Of a DNA stretch of 62,362 nucleotides, positions 16,998 through 26,762 are shown piece after piece. The first letter of the stretch is position 1. Each line of letters begins with the position of its first letter. The DNA lies in the NCBI GenBank assembly GCA_038254435.1, contig JBBSGD010000010.1, positions 1 to 62,362 on the forward strand. Reading direction: 5' to 3'. The translations under genes were made by a program, and so were the position numbers. This DNA is from JBBSGD01 sp038254435. GTDB lineage: Bacteria; Actinomycetota; CADDZG01; WHSQ01. The notes beneath the pieces are model-generated. The model saw nothing but the letters and a program-made list of their open reading frames with translations. It did not search any database and had not been told where the DNA came from.

Positions 16998-17588
16998 TCA
17001 CTCGACTCGGCCTCCCGCAGCCCTGACGGCTTCGAGGGCCGCGGTGCCGTCACCCGCTTCGAGATCGACGGGACGCGCTATCCCCTCGAGAACCGTCGTG
17101 TCGTATCCCAGCGACAGTGCGTCGAGTGCCGTCTCCTTCACGCAGTAGTCGGTCGCCAGCCCTATCACGACGACGCGCTCGGTGCCGCGACGCTCGAGCA
17201 AAGCGCCGAGCGCGGTCGGTGCCTTCTCGCCGCTGACCTGATCGCGTACCGCAAAGCCCGAGTACCCGTCCTCGCCTCCCGAGCCCTTGGTGACGATCTC
17301 ACCAACGACCGGAAGCGATGGGTGCAGCTCCGCTCCCCACGTCCCCATCACGCAGTGAACCGGCCACGGGCCGCCGCCCGTCTGAAAGTGCGGAGTCGCC
17401 GCGGGGTGCCAGTCCTTCGTGTAGACAACCAAAGCGCCCGCAGCCGAGGCCTGGGCTACCTCGCGGCCTGCTTGCTCCACCACCACCTCACCTTCGTTCA
17501 CGTAGAGGCTGCCGCTCGGGTCGGCAAAGTCGTTTTGCAAATCGACCACTACGAGGGCGGTCTCGGTGTCGTACTCGCGGTGGGACAT
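16998..17588 (-). CDS. pncA: Nicotinamidase (isochorismatase family)
   Basis: PncA converts nicotinamide to nicotinate. The start at 17588 follows GAGAGGTA. The catalytic triad is visible: Asp in 'VVVDLQNDFADP', Lys in 'YTKDWHP' and Cys in 'GLATDYCVKETALDAL'. The metal-binding histidines fall in 'DWHPAATPHF'. At 196 residues the length is normal. It is upstream of pncB on the same strand, giving a complete nicotinamide-to-nicotinate-mononucleotide salvage pair. Confidence 0.95.
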   Translation of the reverse strand: MSHREYDTETALVVVDLQNDFADPSGSLYVNEGEVVVEQAGREVAQASAAGALVVYTKDWHPAATPHFQTGGGPWPVHCVMGTWGAELHPSLPVVGEIVTKGSGGEDGYSGFAVRDQVSGEKAPTALGALLERRGTERVVVIGLATDYCVKETALDALSLGYDTTVLEGIARPVDLEAGDGTAALEAVRAAGGRVE

Positions 17589-17664
17589 TACCTCTCGCCT
17601 TTCGAAGGCTGCTAATGCCTTCCTAGCTTGCATCTTAGGTACCCCTGCCCCCTGAGCCGGAGCG

Positions 17665-18456
17665 TCAGCGTTGGGACAGAACAATCACGACAAACCCGAC
17701 TACGTTGAACGCAGCGTGCGCACCCATGGCCGCAGCAATGTTGTCCCGCCGCTCTGAGATATAAGCGAGGCCGAGGCCGACGAAGACCATCACGCCCACG
17801 AGCAGGAACGAGTTCTGCCACGGACCGGACTTGTAATGGGCCGCGCCGAATAGCAGCGCGCTGACCGCGCCGGAGACATAAAAGCTGTGACGACGCCTCA
17901 GCGAGCGGAACATGAAGCCGCGAAAGAACAGCTCTTCGGACACGGCGGCAAGCAGCACCGCGGCACCGGCGACCGCGAGCGCGGCCCCGGGTAGGTGCGT
18001 CGGCAGCTGATGAGGGGCGCTGACCGCGCGTCCCGATATCAGGTGGTAAAGCGCCGCAAGCAGCTCCCCGACTACCAACACGGCCCCGGCGTACAAGACG
18101 AGGCCCGCGCCGAAGCCCCAGCCGATCTCGGAAGCGGAGTGTGAGGGCCAGCCAAGACCGCGCAGGGCTCCCTTGTGCACGAGAGCCACCCATGCGATCA
18201 CCACACCCCCGACACAGGCTTCGATCAGCAGCGACGCGACCAGGAGACCCAGCCGGCGCGACAAGAGCTCGAGCAACGGGAAGGACGCGAGAGTGCCGAT
18301 GAGAAGGCCGACGAAGAACACCGGAGCGGCCTCGACCGCCAGCCAGGTGGCGCCGTTGTTGGGCCGCGGGGTGGCGAGCAGACGGCCGCGCTGCGTTCCA
18401 CGCTGCTCCTGGGGGGCACCGGGAGCCTTTGGAGAGTCGGGCGAGATGTGATCCAC
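17665..18456 (-). CDS. CPBP-family intramembrane metalloprotease
   Basis: The best start is GTG 18456, just after atpC. The protein has about seven membrane helices and the CPBP (Abi) motifs: 'SEELFFRGFMFRSL' (EExxxR), 'LLFGAAHY' (the second histidine site) and 'AHAAFNVVGF' (HxxxN). These glutamic-type or metal-dependent proteases include CAAX processing enzymes and bacteriocin self-immunity proteins. The substrate is unknown. It may be co-transcribed with the ATP synthase operon, since only 19 bases separate it from atpC. Confidence 0.85.
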   Translation of the reverse strand: MDHISPDSPKAPGAPQEQRGTQRGRLLATPRPNNGATWLAVEAAPVFFVGLLIGTLASFPLLELLSRRLGLLVASLLIEACVGGVVIAWVALVHKGALRGLGWPSHSASEIGWGFGAGLVLYAGAVLVVGELLAALYHLISGRAVSAPHQLPTHLPGAALAVAGAAVLLAAVSEELFFRGFMFRSLRRRHSFYVSGAVSALLFGAAHYKSGPWQNSFLLVGVMVFVGLGLAYISERRDNIAAAMGAHAAFNVVGFVVIVLSQR

Positions 18457-18475
18457 GGCCCGAAACCAGCCCGGC

Positions 18476-18877
18476 TTACTTGCCCAGGCCCAAACGAACC
18501 TGCGCCTTGTCCCTCTCGGCTCGCTGGCTCGCGTCGTCATGATCGTCGTCGCCTGCGCCGATCTTGGACTCGGCCTCCTGCATTCTGCTGCGCTCTTTGT
18601 CGGGGTCGATCTCGCTCTCCATCTCCGCGTGTTCGCCGAGCACGTCCACGCGGTCGTCCTTGACGTGAAGGAAACCTCCGTCGATCGCCGCCCACTCCTT
18701 CTGGCCCGAGCTTTCGATGGCGAGAGCGCTGATCTGAAGCTGGCCCAGGAGAGGGGCGTGCCCCACAAGAATGCCGAGGTCTCCCTCGGTGGTGCGCGCG
18801 AGGACGAAATCTGCCTCCCCGGTCCACACCTCGCGCTCGGGCGTGACGAGATGGACGTCGAGCTTGCCTTCGGTCAT
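18476..18877 (-). CDS. atpC: ATP synthase F1 subunit epsilon
   Basis: Epsilon sits at the foot of the F1 rotor and inhibits ATP hydrolysis. The start 'KLDVHLVTPEREVWTGEADF' and 'GDLGILVGHAPLLGQL' are family landmarks of the N-terminal beta-sandwich, followed by 'GGFLHVKDDRVDVLGEHAE'. The C-terminal helical part is acidic and ends in 'AQVRLGLGK'. Its ATG shares one base with the atpD stop (TGATG), which shows translational coupling. At 133 residues the length is normal. Confidence 0.95.
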   Translation of the reverse strand: MTEGKLDVHLVTPEREVWTGEADFVLARTTEGDLGILVGHAPLLGQLQISALAIESSGQKEWAAIDGGFLHVKDDRVDVLGEHAEMESEIDPDKERSRMQEAESKIGAGDDDHDDASQRAERDKAQVRLGLGK

Positions 18878-20400
18878 CAGGAGGCCTCCTTGCCTGCTGC
18901 GGCGGTCTCCTTCTCCTTCTCTTTCTCTTTCTCCCCGCGCTCCTCCGAGTCGCGCTTTTCTGCCTCGGCCGGATCCTCTTGTTCCTCGCCCGACAGATCC
19001 CTGGCCTGCTTCTCGGCTTCTTCGATGCCGCCGACCATGAAGAATGCCTGCTCGGGAAGGTGGTCGTACTCGCCCTCGGCCAGAGCCTTGAAGGACGAAA
19101 TGGTCTCGTCGAGAGGCACATAACGTCCTTTGATGCCGGTGAACTGCTCGGCAACGAAGAACGGCTGCGATAGGAAACGCTCGATCTTGCGGGCCCGGCC
19201 CACGGTGATCTTGTCTTCTTCGCTGAGCTCGTCGACTCCGAGGATCGCGATGATCTCCTGAAGGTTCTTGTAGCGCTGCAGGATCTCCTGCACGCGGCGC
19301 GCCACCGCGTAGTGCTCGTCCCCGATGTAGCGAGCGTCGAGGATGCGGGATGTCGAGTCGAGAGGATCCACTGCGGGATAGATGCCGCGCTGGCTGATCT
19401 CCCGGCTAAGAACCGTCGTCGCGTCGAGGTGGGCGAAAGTCGTGTGTGGCGCCGGATCCGTGATGTCGTCGGCCGGAACGTAGATCGCTTGCAGCGAGGT
19501 GATCGAACGCCCCCTGGTCGAGGTAATGCGTTCCTGCAGCTCGCCCATCTCATCGGCAAGCGTCGGCTGGTAGCCGACAGACGAAGGCATGCGCCCGAGC
19601 AGCGTGGACACCTCGGAGCCGGCCTGAACGAAACGGAAGATGTTGTCGATGAACAGCAGCACGTCCTGGCGGGCTACGTCTCGGAAGTACTCGGCCATGG
19701 TGAGGGCTGAAAGACCGACTCTGAGGCGAACGCCCGGCGGTTCGTCCATCTGCCCGAAGACAAGCGCGGTCTTGTCGATGACGCCCGATTCGCTCATCTC
19801 GATAAAGAGGTCGTTGCCCTCACGCGTGCGCTCGCCGACGCCGGCAAACACCGACACGCCGCCGTGCTGCTCGGCAACGCGGTTGATCATCTCCTGAATG
19901 ATCACCGTCTTGCCTACGCCGGCACCGCCGAACATCCCGATCTTGCCTCCCTGCACGTACGGCTCGAGGAGGTCGATCACCTTGATGCCGGTCTCGAACA
20001 TCTCTGCCTTGGGTTCGAGGTCCTCGAAGTTGGGGGCGTGGCGGTGGATGGGCCACCGCTCCTCCGCGTCGACCGAGTCGACGTCGAGAGGCTCGCCGAG
20101 CACATTGAAGACGTGACCGAGCACCTTCTCGCCGACGGGCACCGAGATCGGGGCGCCCGTGTTGATTACCTCGGTGCCGCGCACGAGGCCGTCCGTCGGC
20201 TGCATCGCAACGGCGCGCACAATGAAGTCGCCGACGTGCTGGGCCACCTCGCAGGTAATCGTGTCGGTCTCACCGCCAAGCGTACGTTCGATGGTTAGCG
20301 CAGTGTGAATCTCGGGCAAGGCGTCGGGCGGGAACTCCACGTCGACGACGGGGCCGATGACCTTCGAAACGCGTCCCTCGCTCTTTCCGCTGCTGGACAT
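18877..20400 (-). CDS. atpD: ATP synthase F1 subunit beta, with charged C-terminal extension
   Basis: Beta carries the catalytic sites of F1. The P-loop 'GGAGVGKTVIIQEMINR', the catalytic 'GERTREGNDL' and the 'DELSEED' loop (DELSEED-type motif, contacting gamma) are present, as is 'ALTMAEYFRD'. After the normal ending 'FFMVGGIEEAEKQA' a tail of about 40 residues follows, rich in Glu and Lys ('EKEKEKEKETAAAGKEAS'). At 507 residues it is 30-40 longer than most beta subunits. The tail is low-complexity and its role is unknown. Confidence 0.97.
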   Translation of the reverse strand: MSSSGKSEGRVSKVIGPVVDVEFPPDALPEIHTALTIERTLGGETDTITCEVAQHVGDFIVRAVAMQPTDGLVRGTEVINTGAPISVPVGEKVLGHVFNVLGEPLDVDSVDAEERWPIHRHAPNFEDLEPKAEMFETGIKVIDLLEPYVQGGKIGMFGGAGVGKTVIIQEMINRVAEQHGGVSVFAGVGERTREGNDLFIEMSESGVIDKTALVFGQMDEPPGVRLRVGLSALTMAEYFRDVARQDVLLFIDNIFRFVQAGSEVSTLLGRMPSSVGYQPTLADEMGELQERITSTRGRSITSLQAIYVPADDITDPAPHTTFAHLDATTVLSREISQRGIYPAVDPLDSTSRILDARYIGDEHYAVARRVQEILQRYKNLQEIIAILGVDELSEEDKITVGRARKIERFLSQPFFVAEQFTGIKGRYVPLDETISSFKALAEGEYDHLPEQAFFMVGGIEEAEKQARDLSGEEQEDPAEAEKRDSEERGEKEKEKEKETAAAGKEAS

Positions 20401-21291
20401 CTATAGCTCACTCCCCGTCTGCGAAAGGGCCTCTGAGGCCCCGATGATCTCCATGATCTCGGTTGTGATCTCGGTCTGACGAGCCTGGTTGGCGACCCGG
20501 GTGAGGTTGGTGATGAGATCCTCGGCGTTGTCGCTCGCCGCGCTCATGGCGCGCTGACGGGCAGCGTGCTCGGAGGCGGCAGCCTCGAGCAAGGACGTGA
20601 ACACACGCGCCTCGACGTAGCGCGGCAGCAGAGCGTCGAGTATGGCGATCGGCTCGGGTTCGAAGATGTAGTGATTCTCGGTGCCTTCCTCTCGCTCGTG
20701 TTCTTCTATCTCCATCGGAACCATGCGCCTCGCCTCGGGCCGCTGCACGAGCGCCGACTCGAAGTGGGTATACACGACGTGGATCTCGTCGACCTCGCCT
20801 TCGGTGAACGAGCGGATCATGGCGTCGGCGACTTCCTTTGCATCGTCGTAGGAAGGCCGTTCCGAGAAGCCCTCCCACGAATCCTCGATGTCGCGCCGGC
20901 GGAATCGGAAGTAGGACTCTCCCTTGCGTCCGGTGACGTATGTCTTTGCTTCCTTGCCCTCGTTCGCCAGACGCGCCACGAGCTGCTCGGCGTGCCGAAG
21001 AATGTTGGAGTTGTACGCCCCGCACAGCCCTCGGTCCGAGGTGATGACGAGCACCGCAGCGCTCGAGGGATCGGCTCGCTCGTCGAGAAGGGGGTGGTCG
21101 ATGGAGCTGGCCTGCGAGGTGATGTCCTCGATCGCTTGCGTAATCTGCCGTGCGTAGGGCAGCGAACGCTTCATGGCCTGCTGGGCGCGCCTGATCTGCG
21201 ACGCGGCAATCATCTCCATCGCCTTGGTGATCTTCTTCGTCGACTGAACCGAACGGATCCGTCTGCGGATCTGCCGGAGCTGCGCTCCCAA
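20401..21291 (-). CDS. atpG: ATP synthase F1 subunit gamma
   Basis: Gamma is the central shaft of F1. It begins 'QLRQIRRRIRSVQSTKKITK' and ends 'ARQTEITTEIMEIIGASEAL', the two long helices that form the coiled-coil shaft, and includes 'ITSDRGLCGAYNSNI', the family's conserved core. At 296 residues the length is ordinary. It ends at the base before the atpD start, so there is no gap between them. It is the sixth of eight core subunit genes on this strand. Confidence 0.96.
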   Translation of the reverse strand: MGAQLRQIRRRIRSVQSTKKITKAMEMIAASQIRRAQQAMKRSLPYARQITQAIEDITSQASSIDHPLLDERADPSSAAVLVITSDRGLCGAYNSNILRHAEQLVARLANEGKEAKTYVTGRKGESYFRFRRRDIEDSWEGFSERPSYDDAKEVADAMIRSFTEGEVDEIHVVYTHFESALVQRPEARRMVPMEIEEHEREEGTENHYIFEPEPIAILDALLPRYVEARVFTSLLEAAASEHAARQRAMSAASDNAEDLITNLTRVANQARQTEITTEIMEIIGASEALSQTGSEL

Positions 21292-21323
21292 GTCCTAGGT
21301 CTCCTTGCTCTCGCGAACCTGCG

Positions 21324-23009
<1,686 letters not shown>

Positions 23010-23031
23010 ACCTGACTCCGTTTCTTGATCG

Positions 23032-23859
23032 CTAGCTGGTCAGCCGCTCGAGGGCGAGCTCGAGCTTTCGTCTCACGCTTCCGTCGAGGACCTCGTCGCC
23101 GACTCGAGCGACGACTCCCCCTGTTATTGATGGGTCAATCGAAACCTTGAGGTCTATGTCCTGACCCGACGCCTTGGTGAGAGCCCCTGCAAGGCGGGTC
23201 CTGTAGTCCTCGTCGAGGGGCACCGCGGTGCGAGCCTCGACTACGACCCGCGCGCGCCGCCGCCCCGCCTCGCTTGCGAGATAAAGGACGCGCTCCCTAA
23301 GGTCCCCGGCCCGATTCTGGGCGACCACAGCCTCGAGAATGGCGACGGTCCTCCCGCTCGCTTTACCTCCGAGCAAGTCGTCGAGGACTGCGTCCTTTTG
23401 CGTTGCCGGAAGCGCAAGGTCGGTAAGCGCATTGTTGAGGTCGTTGGAGGCCTGCAGGAGCCTGCCGAAACGAAAGAGCTCATCCTCGACCTCGGCGAGA
23501 GCGCCTTCGGCCTGGGCCAGCGCCAGATAGGCCTCGATTCCCAGGTCCTGTAGCGCGCGCACAAGTCCGCGCGCCGCGTACCCAGATTCGACGGTAGTCG
23601 CGATCGCCTTCAGTGTCGCCGGGTGCGCTCCATGAGACAGCAGATCGCCGAGGACCGATTCCTTGGCGGCGGTGGGAATCGTCACGTCCGCCAGGGCGGC
23701 GCGCAGCGCGGGGGCGATCTGCAAGGACTGCGCGAAACCCAGGAGCTCTTCCGCGACGCGTTCGAGGGCGCCGTCCTCCTGCGCCTCGGCGAAGAGGCCC
23801 TCGACCCGCTTCGTAAGGGGGTTCCTAGCCGGAGCCACCGGCGCCCCCCTCGGAGCCAT
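23032..23859 (-). CDS. atpH: ATP synthase F1 subunit delta, N-terminal domain duplicated
   Basis: Delta links the peripheral stalk to the top of F1. The usual subunit is about 180 residues, while this one is about 275. The reason is visible: two similar helical segments occur in tandem. The first reads 'EELLGFAQSLQIAPALRAAL', 'TIPTAAKESVLGDLLSH'; the second reads 'DELFRFGRLLQASNDLNNAL', 'ALPATQKDAVLDDLLGG'. The C-terminal strand part is normal ('KVSIDPSITGGVVARVGDEV'). Long delta proteins are known in Actinobacteria. The start overlaps the end of atpF by 35 bases; a later start is possible. Confidence 0.93.
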   Translation of the reverse strand: MAPRGAPVAPARNPLTKRVEGLFAEAQEDGALERVAEELLGFAQSLQIAPALRAALADVTIPTAAKESVLGDLLSHGAHPATLKAIATTVESGYAARGLVRALQDLGIEAYLALAQAEGALAEVEDELFRFGRLLQASNDLNNALTDLALPATQKDAVLDDLLGGKASGRTVAILEAVVAQNRAGDLRERVLYLASEAGRRRARVVVEARTAVPLDEDYRTRLAGALTKASGQDIDLKVSIDPSITGGVVARVGDEVLDGSVRRKLELALERLTS

Positions 23860-24352
23860 TCAGCTCGTCGATGTAGTCGTCAACGAGACGCAGGTGCCGA
23901 TCCTTGTCCAGCGAGTCGCCGACTATCTTGCCGGCCACCTCGACTGCCAGCTCTCCGACCTCGCGTCTCAGAGAGTTGAAGGCCCTGTCGCGCTGCGCGC
24001 TGATCTCCTGCTCGGCGCGTTCGAGCACCTGGTGTGCCTCGCGCTCTGCCTTGACCACAAGCTCTTTCCGCATCGACTCGGCAGCCTGTTTCGCCTCCTC
24101 GACGACCTGGCGCGCCTCGTCACGCGCGCCCTTGAGCTGTTCTCGATAATCCGCGAGTAGCTGCCTCGCCTCTTCGCGTGCGGCCTCGGCCCGCTCGAGA
24201 TCGCTCTTTATGGTGTCGGCCCTGTCCTGCAACACACGGTTGATGGACGGGAACACCTTCTTGTAGAGGAAGGCGAACAAGAGCAGGAAGGAGATCAGAC
24301 CGAGGACGAGCTCGCTCGTGTTCGGCAGGATCGGGTTGATCTCGGCGTACAC
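23825..24352 (-). CDS. atpF: ATP synthase F0 subunit b
   Basis: Subunit b is the peripheral stalk. One membrane helix near the N-terminus ('ELVLGLISFLLLFAFLY') is followed by a long charged helix rich in Ala, Glu, Arg and Gln, the dimeric coiled coil that reaches F1. 'GELAVEVAGKIVGDSLDKD' near the C-terminus is the delta-binding part. At 175 residues the length is normal. Unlike in mycobacteria, it is not fused to delta; instead the two genes overlap. Confidence 0.95.
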   Translation of the reverse strand: MYAEINPILPNTSELVLGLISFLLLFAFLYKKVFPSINRVLQDRADTIKSDLERAEAAREEARQLLADYREQLKGARDEARQVVEEAKQAAESMRKELVVKAEREAHQVLERAEQEISAQRDRAFNSLRREVGELAVEVAGKIVGDSLDKDRHLRLVDDYIDELNGSEGGAGGSG

Positions 24353-24364
24353 CCGCTTCCTCCC

Positions 24365-24610
24365 CTAACCTATGAAGAAGAGTAGGAAGCCGATCAGCGC
24401 CAGCGCTTCCGTAAAGGCGATGCCGAGGAACATCAAGGTTCGCACGGAGTTGGCGGCCTCGGGCTGGCGGGCGATCGCTTCGACGGCCTTTCCGACGATG
24501 ATGCCGATTCCGATACCCGGCCCGATCGCGGCTGCTCCGTACCCGATCACGTTCAGGCTCCCCGAAACCGCGGCGATGAAGCTCGTGATCACACCGACTA
24601 TGGCAAACAT
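24365..24610 (-). CDS. atpE: ATP synthase F0 subunit c
   Basis: Subunit c forms the proton-driven rotor ring. The 81-residue hairpin has a glycine-rich first helix ('AAIGPGIGIGIIVGK'), the polar loop 'ARQPEA' that contacts gamma and epsilon, and the ion-binding Glu in 'GIAFTEALALIGF'. I see no Gln/Ser set of the kind used by sodium-type rings, so it is most likely proton-driven. It lies between atpB and atpF as usual. Confidence 0.96.
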   Translation of the reverse strand: MFAIVGVITSFIAAVSGSLNVIGYGAAAIGPGIGIGIIVGKAVEAIARQPEAANSVRTLMFLGIAFTEALALIGFLLFFIG

Positions 24611-24633
24611 GCTAGAGATTCCTCCCTCTCATT

Positions 24634-25416
24634 CTAGTGTGCGGGCTCGATAGCCCCTGCTATGTAAACGGCGGTCAGTATCGTGAAGATGTAAGCCTGA
24701 AGGGTCGCAACGATAACCTCGAAAGCGACCAGGGCCAGCGACGTCGCAAACGACGCCGCGGAGAAGAGGGCGAGGATGGACGGTTGCAGCAGATAGACCG
24801 TGCCCAACCAAAAGATGATCAACAAGAAGTGTCCCGCAACCATGTTGCCGAACAACCGTACGGACAACGTGAGTGGGCGAATGATGAAAGTCGACACTAT
24901 CTCGATGATCGCGAGCAGTGGCAGGGCACCCTTGGGCACGCCGGGGGGAAACGCAACACTCTTGAAGTAGCCCCACGGGCCCTGCGAGCGGATGCCGACG
25001 GTCACGAAGATGAGCAGCGAAAGGATCGCAAGCATCCAGGTGAACGCGCTGCGGAAGTTGACGGGGTAGTTGACGAACGGGGCGATCTCGAAGAGGTTGC
25101 CGACCAGCACGAACGAAAAGAGCGTCGTCAGATACGGTACCCAGCGCGCGCCCTGCTCGGGCCCGATCGTCTCGAAGACGATGTCCTTGCGAATGAAGTC
25201 GACGAGCACCTCCATGAGGTTCTGGAGCTTGCCCGGCACGCGCTGCGGGTTCCTAAAGCCCAGCCAGAAAAGGGTGGCGACGATGAACGCCGCGATGAGG
25301 AGCAGAAGCATCGGCCTGTTGAAGCACGCAGAGCCGCTGCCGATGAGGCAGGTGGGCGAGAACTCCTCGGTGGTCGGAGGATTGAAGCCGCCCTGGGCCA
25401 GCAACATGCCGCCCAT
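24634..25416 (-). CDS. atpB: ATP synthase F0 subunit a
   Basis: Subunit a forms the proton half-channels next to the c-ring. The essential Arg is in 'LTLSVRLFGNMVAGH', and the last helices 'AFEVIVATLQAYIFTILTAV' match the family. I chose ATG 25416, which shares one base with the stop of the preceding gene (TGATG). The frame continues upstream into unrelated residues, which supports this later start. At 260 residues the length is normal, with five or six membrane helices. Confidence 0.95.
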   Translation of the reverse strand: MGGMLLAQGGFNPPTTEEFSPTCLIGSGSACFNRPMLLLLIAAFIVATLFWLGFRNPQRVPGKLQNLMEVLVDFIRKDIVFETIGPEQGARWVPYLTTLFSFVLVGNLFEIAPFVNYPVNFRSAFTWMLAILSLLIFVTVGIRSQGPWGYFKSVAFPPGVPKGALPLLAIIEIVSTFIIRPLTLSVRLFGNMVAGHFLLIIFWLGTVYLLQPSILALFSAASFATSLALVAFEVIVATLQAYIFTILTAVYIAGAIEPAH

Positions 25417-25889
25417 CAGCGGGCGATCTTTGCGGCCGGAGTGCCGGCGCCGCCGGGAGTAAGCCGTCCCCCCATGCCCTTCAGAACCAGCAGCGCCTCC
25501 GCCACGAGCAAGGCCAGAAAGGCCGGGATGCCCGCCAGGGCAAAGGCAAGCGGAGAGAACCACGCCCCGAGGTCGAGCAGAGCGAGTATCCCGAAGAAAA
25601 GCCCGAGGCGGACGAGCCAGCCCCCGAGGGCTACGGCAGTCAGGGCCACCAGCGAGATCTCAGCCGCCCAGGCGAGCGACAGCCCGGCGATCAGGAAGTT
25701 GATCAAGACGACGCCGATGCCGAGCGCTGCCGATGCCCCGGTGGCGACGGAGGAAAGGGCCGTGACGACCACGAAGATCACGCCTGTGAGGGCAACGCCC
25801 GGCAATAGGGCAACGCCAACCATTGCCCGCTCCGGCCGATCCGTGGCGCGCAAACGCGACAGCGAGTAGAAGGCGCTGGCTTCTTTCAT
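25416..25889 (-). CDS. ATP synthase-associated membrane protein (AtpI-like)
   Basis: The 157-residue protein has four hydrophobic helices in the AtpI/subunit I arrangement. Examples are 'GVALTGVIFVVVTALSSVA' and 'GVVLINFLIAGLSLAW'. AtpI proteins assist assembly of the c-ring or bring in Mg, and sequence conservation is weak. Position directly before atpB and an overlapping start codon support the assignment more than the sequence does. The C-terminus is cytoplasmic and basic. Confidence 0.7.
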   Translation of the reverse strand: MKEASAFYSLSRLRATDRPERAMVGVALLPGVALTGVIFVVVTALSSVATGASAALGIGVVLINFLIAGLSLAWAAEISLVALTAVALGGWLVRLGLFFGILALLDLGAWFSPLAFALAGIPAFLALLVAEALLVLKGMGGRLTPGGAGTPAAKIAR

Positions 25890-25945
25890 TAGGGGGGGCA
25901 GCTTACCAAACCCGGCACGCGCTCCCGGCTGCCGTTGCGGGGAGA

Positions 25946-26251
25946 TCAGTCCTTTTTCTTGGGACTCTCGAGGCCCCCATACCTGACCATCACGAGGTAG
26001 GTTCCGACCCCAAGGCCCGCGAGCACCCCGATGGGCAAAAAGAGGTAATGAAAACCTGCCAGCCAGTCAAGCCCCCACCCGATTCCACCGCACACGATCA
26101 GACCCGAGAGAAGGAGCGACACGACCCCCCAGGCCTCGTCCATCCCCGTCCAGGCATTGCCCTTGTATCCGCCCGCCGGGCCGCCCTCGTCGGGCGAGGA
26201 TTGGTTCCTTCTGGGATCGGTCGATTCATTGTGTTTCGGATCCATGGTCAT
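25946..26251 (-). CDS. AtpZ/AtpI-like two-helix protein at the head of the ATP synthase operon
   Basis: The ATG at 26251 follows GGGGAGCGGTC. After a hydrophilic N-terminus with many Asn, Pro and Gly, the protein has two helices: 'WGVVSLLLSGLIVCGGIGW' and 'YLFLPIGVLAGLGVGTYLV'. It ends with a lysine-rich 'PKKKD'. This is the layout of AtpZ-type proteins that precede F0 genes and, with AtpI, are thought to act in ion uptake or assembly. It is likely the first gene of the operon, 56 bases before the next start. Confidence 0.75.
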   Translation of the reverse strand: MTMDPKHNESTDPRRNQSSPDEGGPAGGYKGNAWTGMDEAWGVVSLLLSGLIVCGGIGWGLDWLAGFHYLFLPIGVLAGLGVGTYLVMVRYGGLESPKKKD

Positions 26252-26762
26252 GACCGCTCCCCCGCTCGCCGGTGTGCTCCTTAGGAGGCACAACACGCAA
26301 GCCTACGGTGCTGCCCAGGCGCCGCGGCACGTGAAGAGAGCAGGGCCTCGGTGGCTTCCCCCTGCATCAGGGTCGATCTACCGGAGGATGACCGCCATTT
26401 GGAGCCGGAACCTTTGTCCTCGGGCACGTGGCCAAGTCCTTGCGAACGCCTCGCAGGTCCCCGCGGAGAGCCTGAAGGTTTAACTCTATCGTCGATCGGT
26501 GCCTCTCTAAGTATCCGGGGTTCCGCATCGCTGCGGCTATTGAATGGCGGATTCCCGTAGAGCTTGCCATCGCGGCTACCAACCCTCCCGGGCACCCTGC
26601 ACTCCATCACGCACACACCGAGTGGTTGCGGTGGAGCCGGCATCTTGCGAGCGTGGCCCGGGCGAGGTGCACGCCACAGCGAAAATGCATGCCGTCACGA
26701 CCACACGCATTTGTGAAGGCGCTTGCAGGCCGAACACTATTCTTGCTTGCCGGCCAAATGAG
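26252..26762. other. Non-coding stretch upstream of the ATP synthase operon
   Basis: About 510 bases between the AtpZ-like gene and the lipoprotein gene. Open frames here have no recognisable motif, no good ribosome site and no codon bias like the neighbours. The ATP synthase promoter should lie near its left end, but I cannot point to convincing -35 and -10 boxes. It may contain decayed sequence. Confidence 0.5.

Noticed and set aside
26281..26643. Possible gene upstream of the ATP synthase operon
   Set aside because: No ribosome site, no family match and poor coding character.
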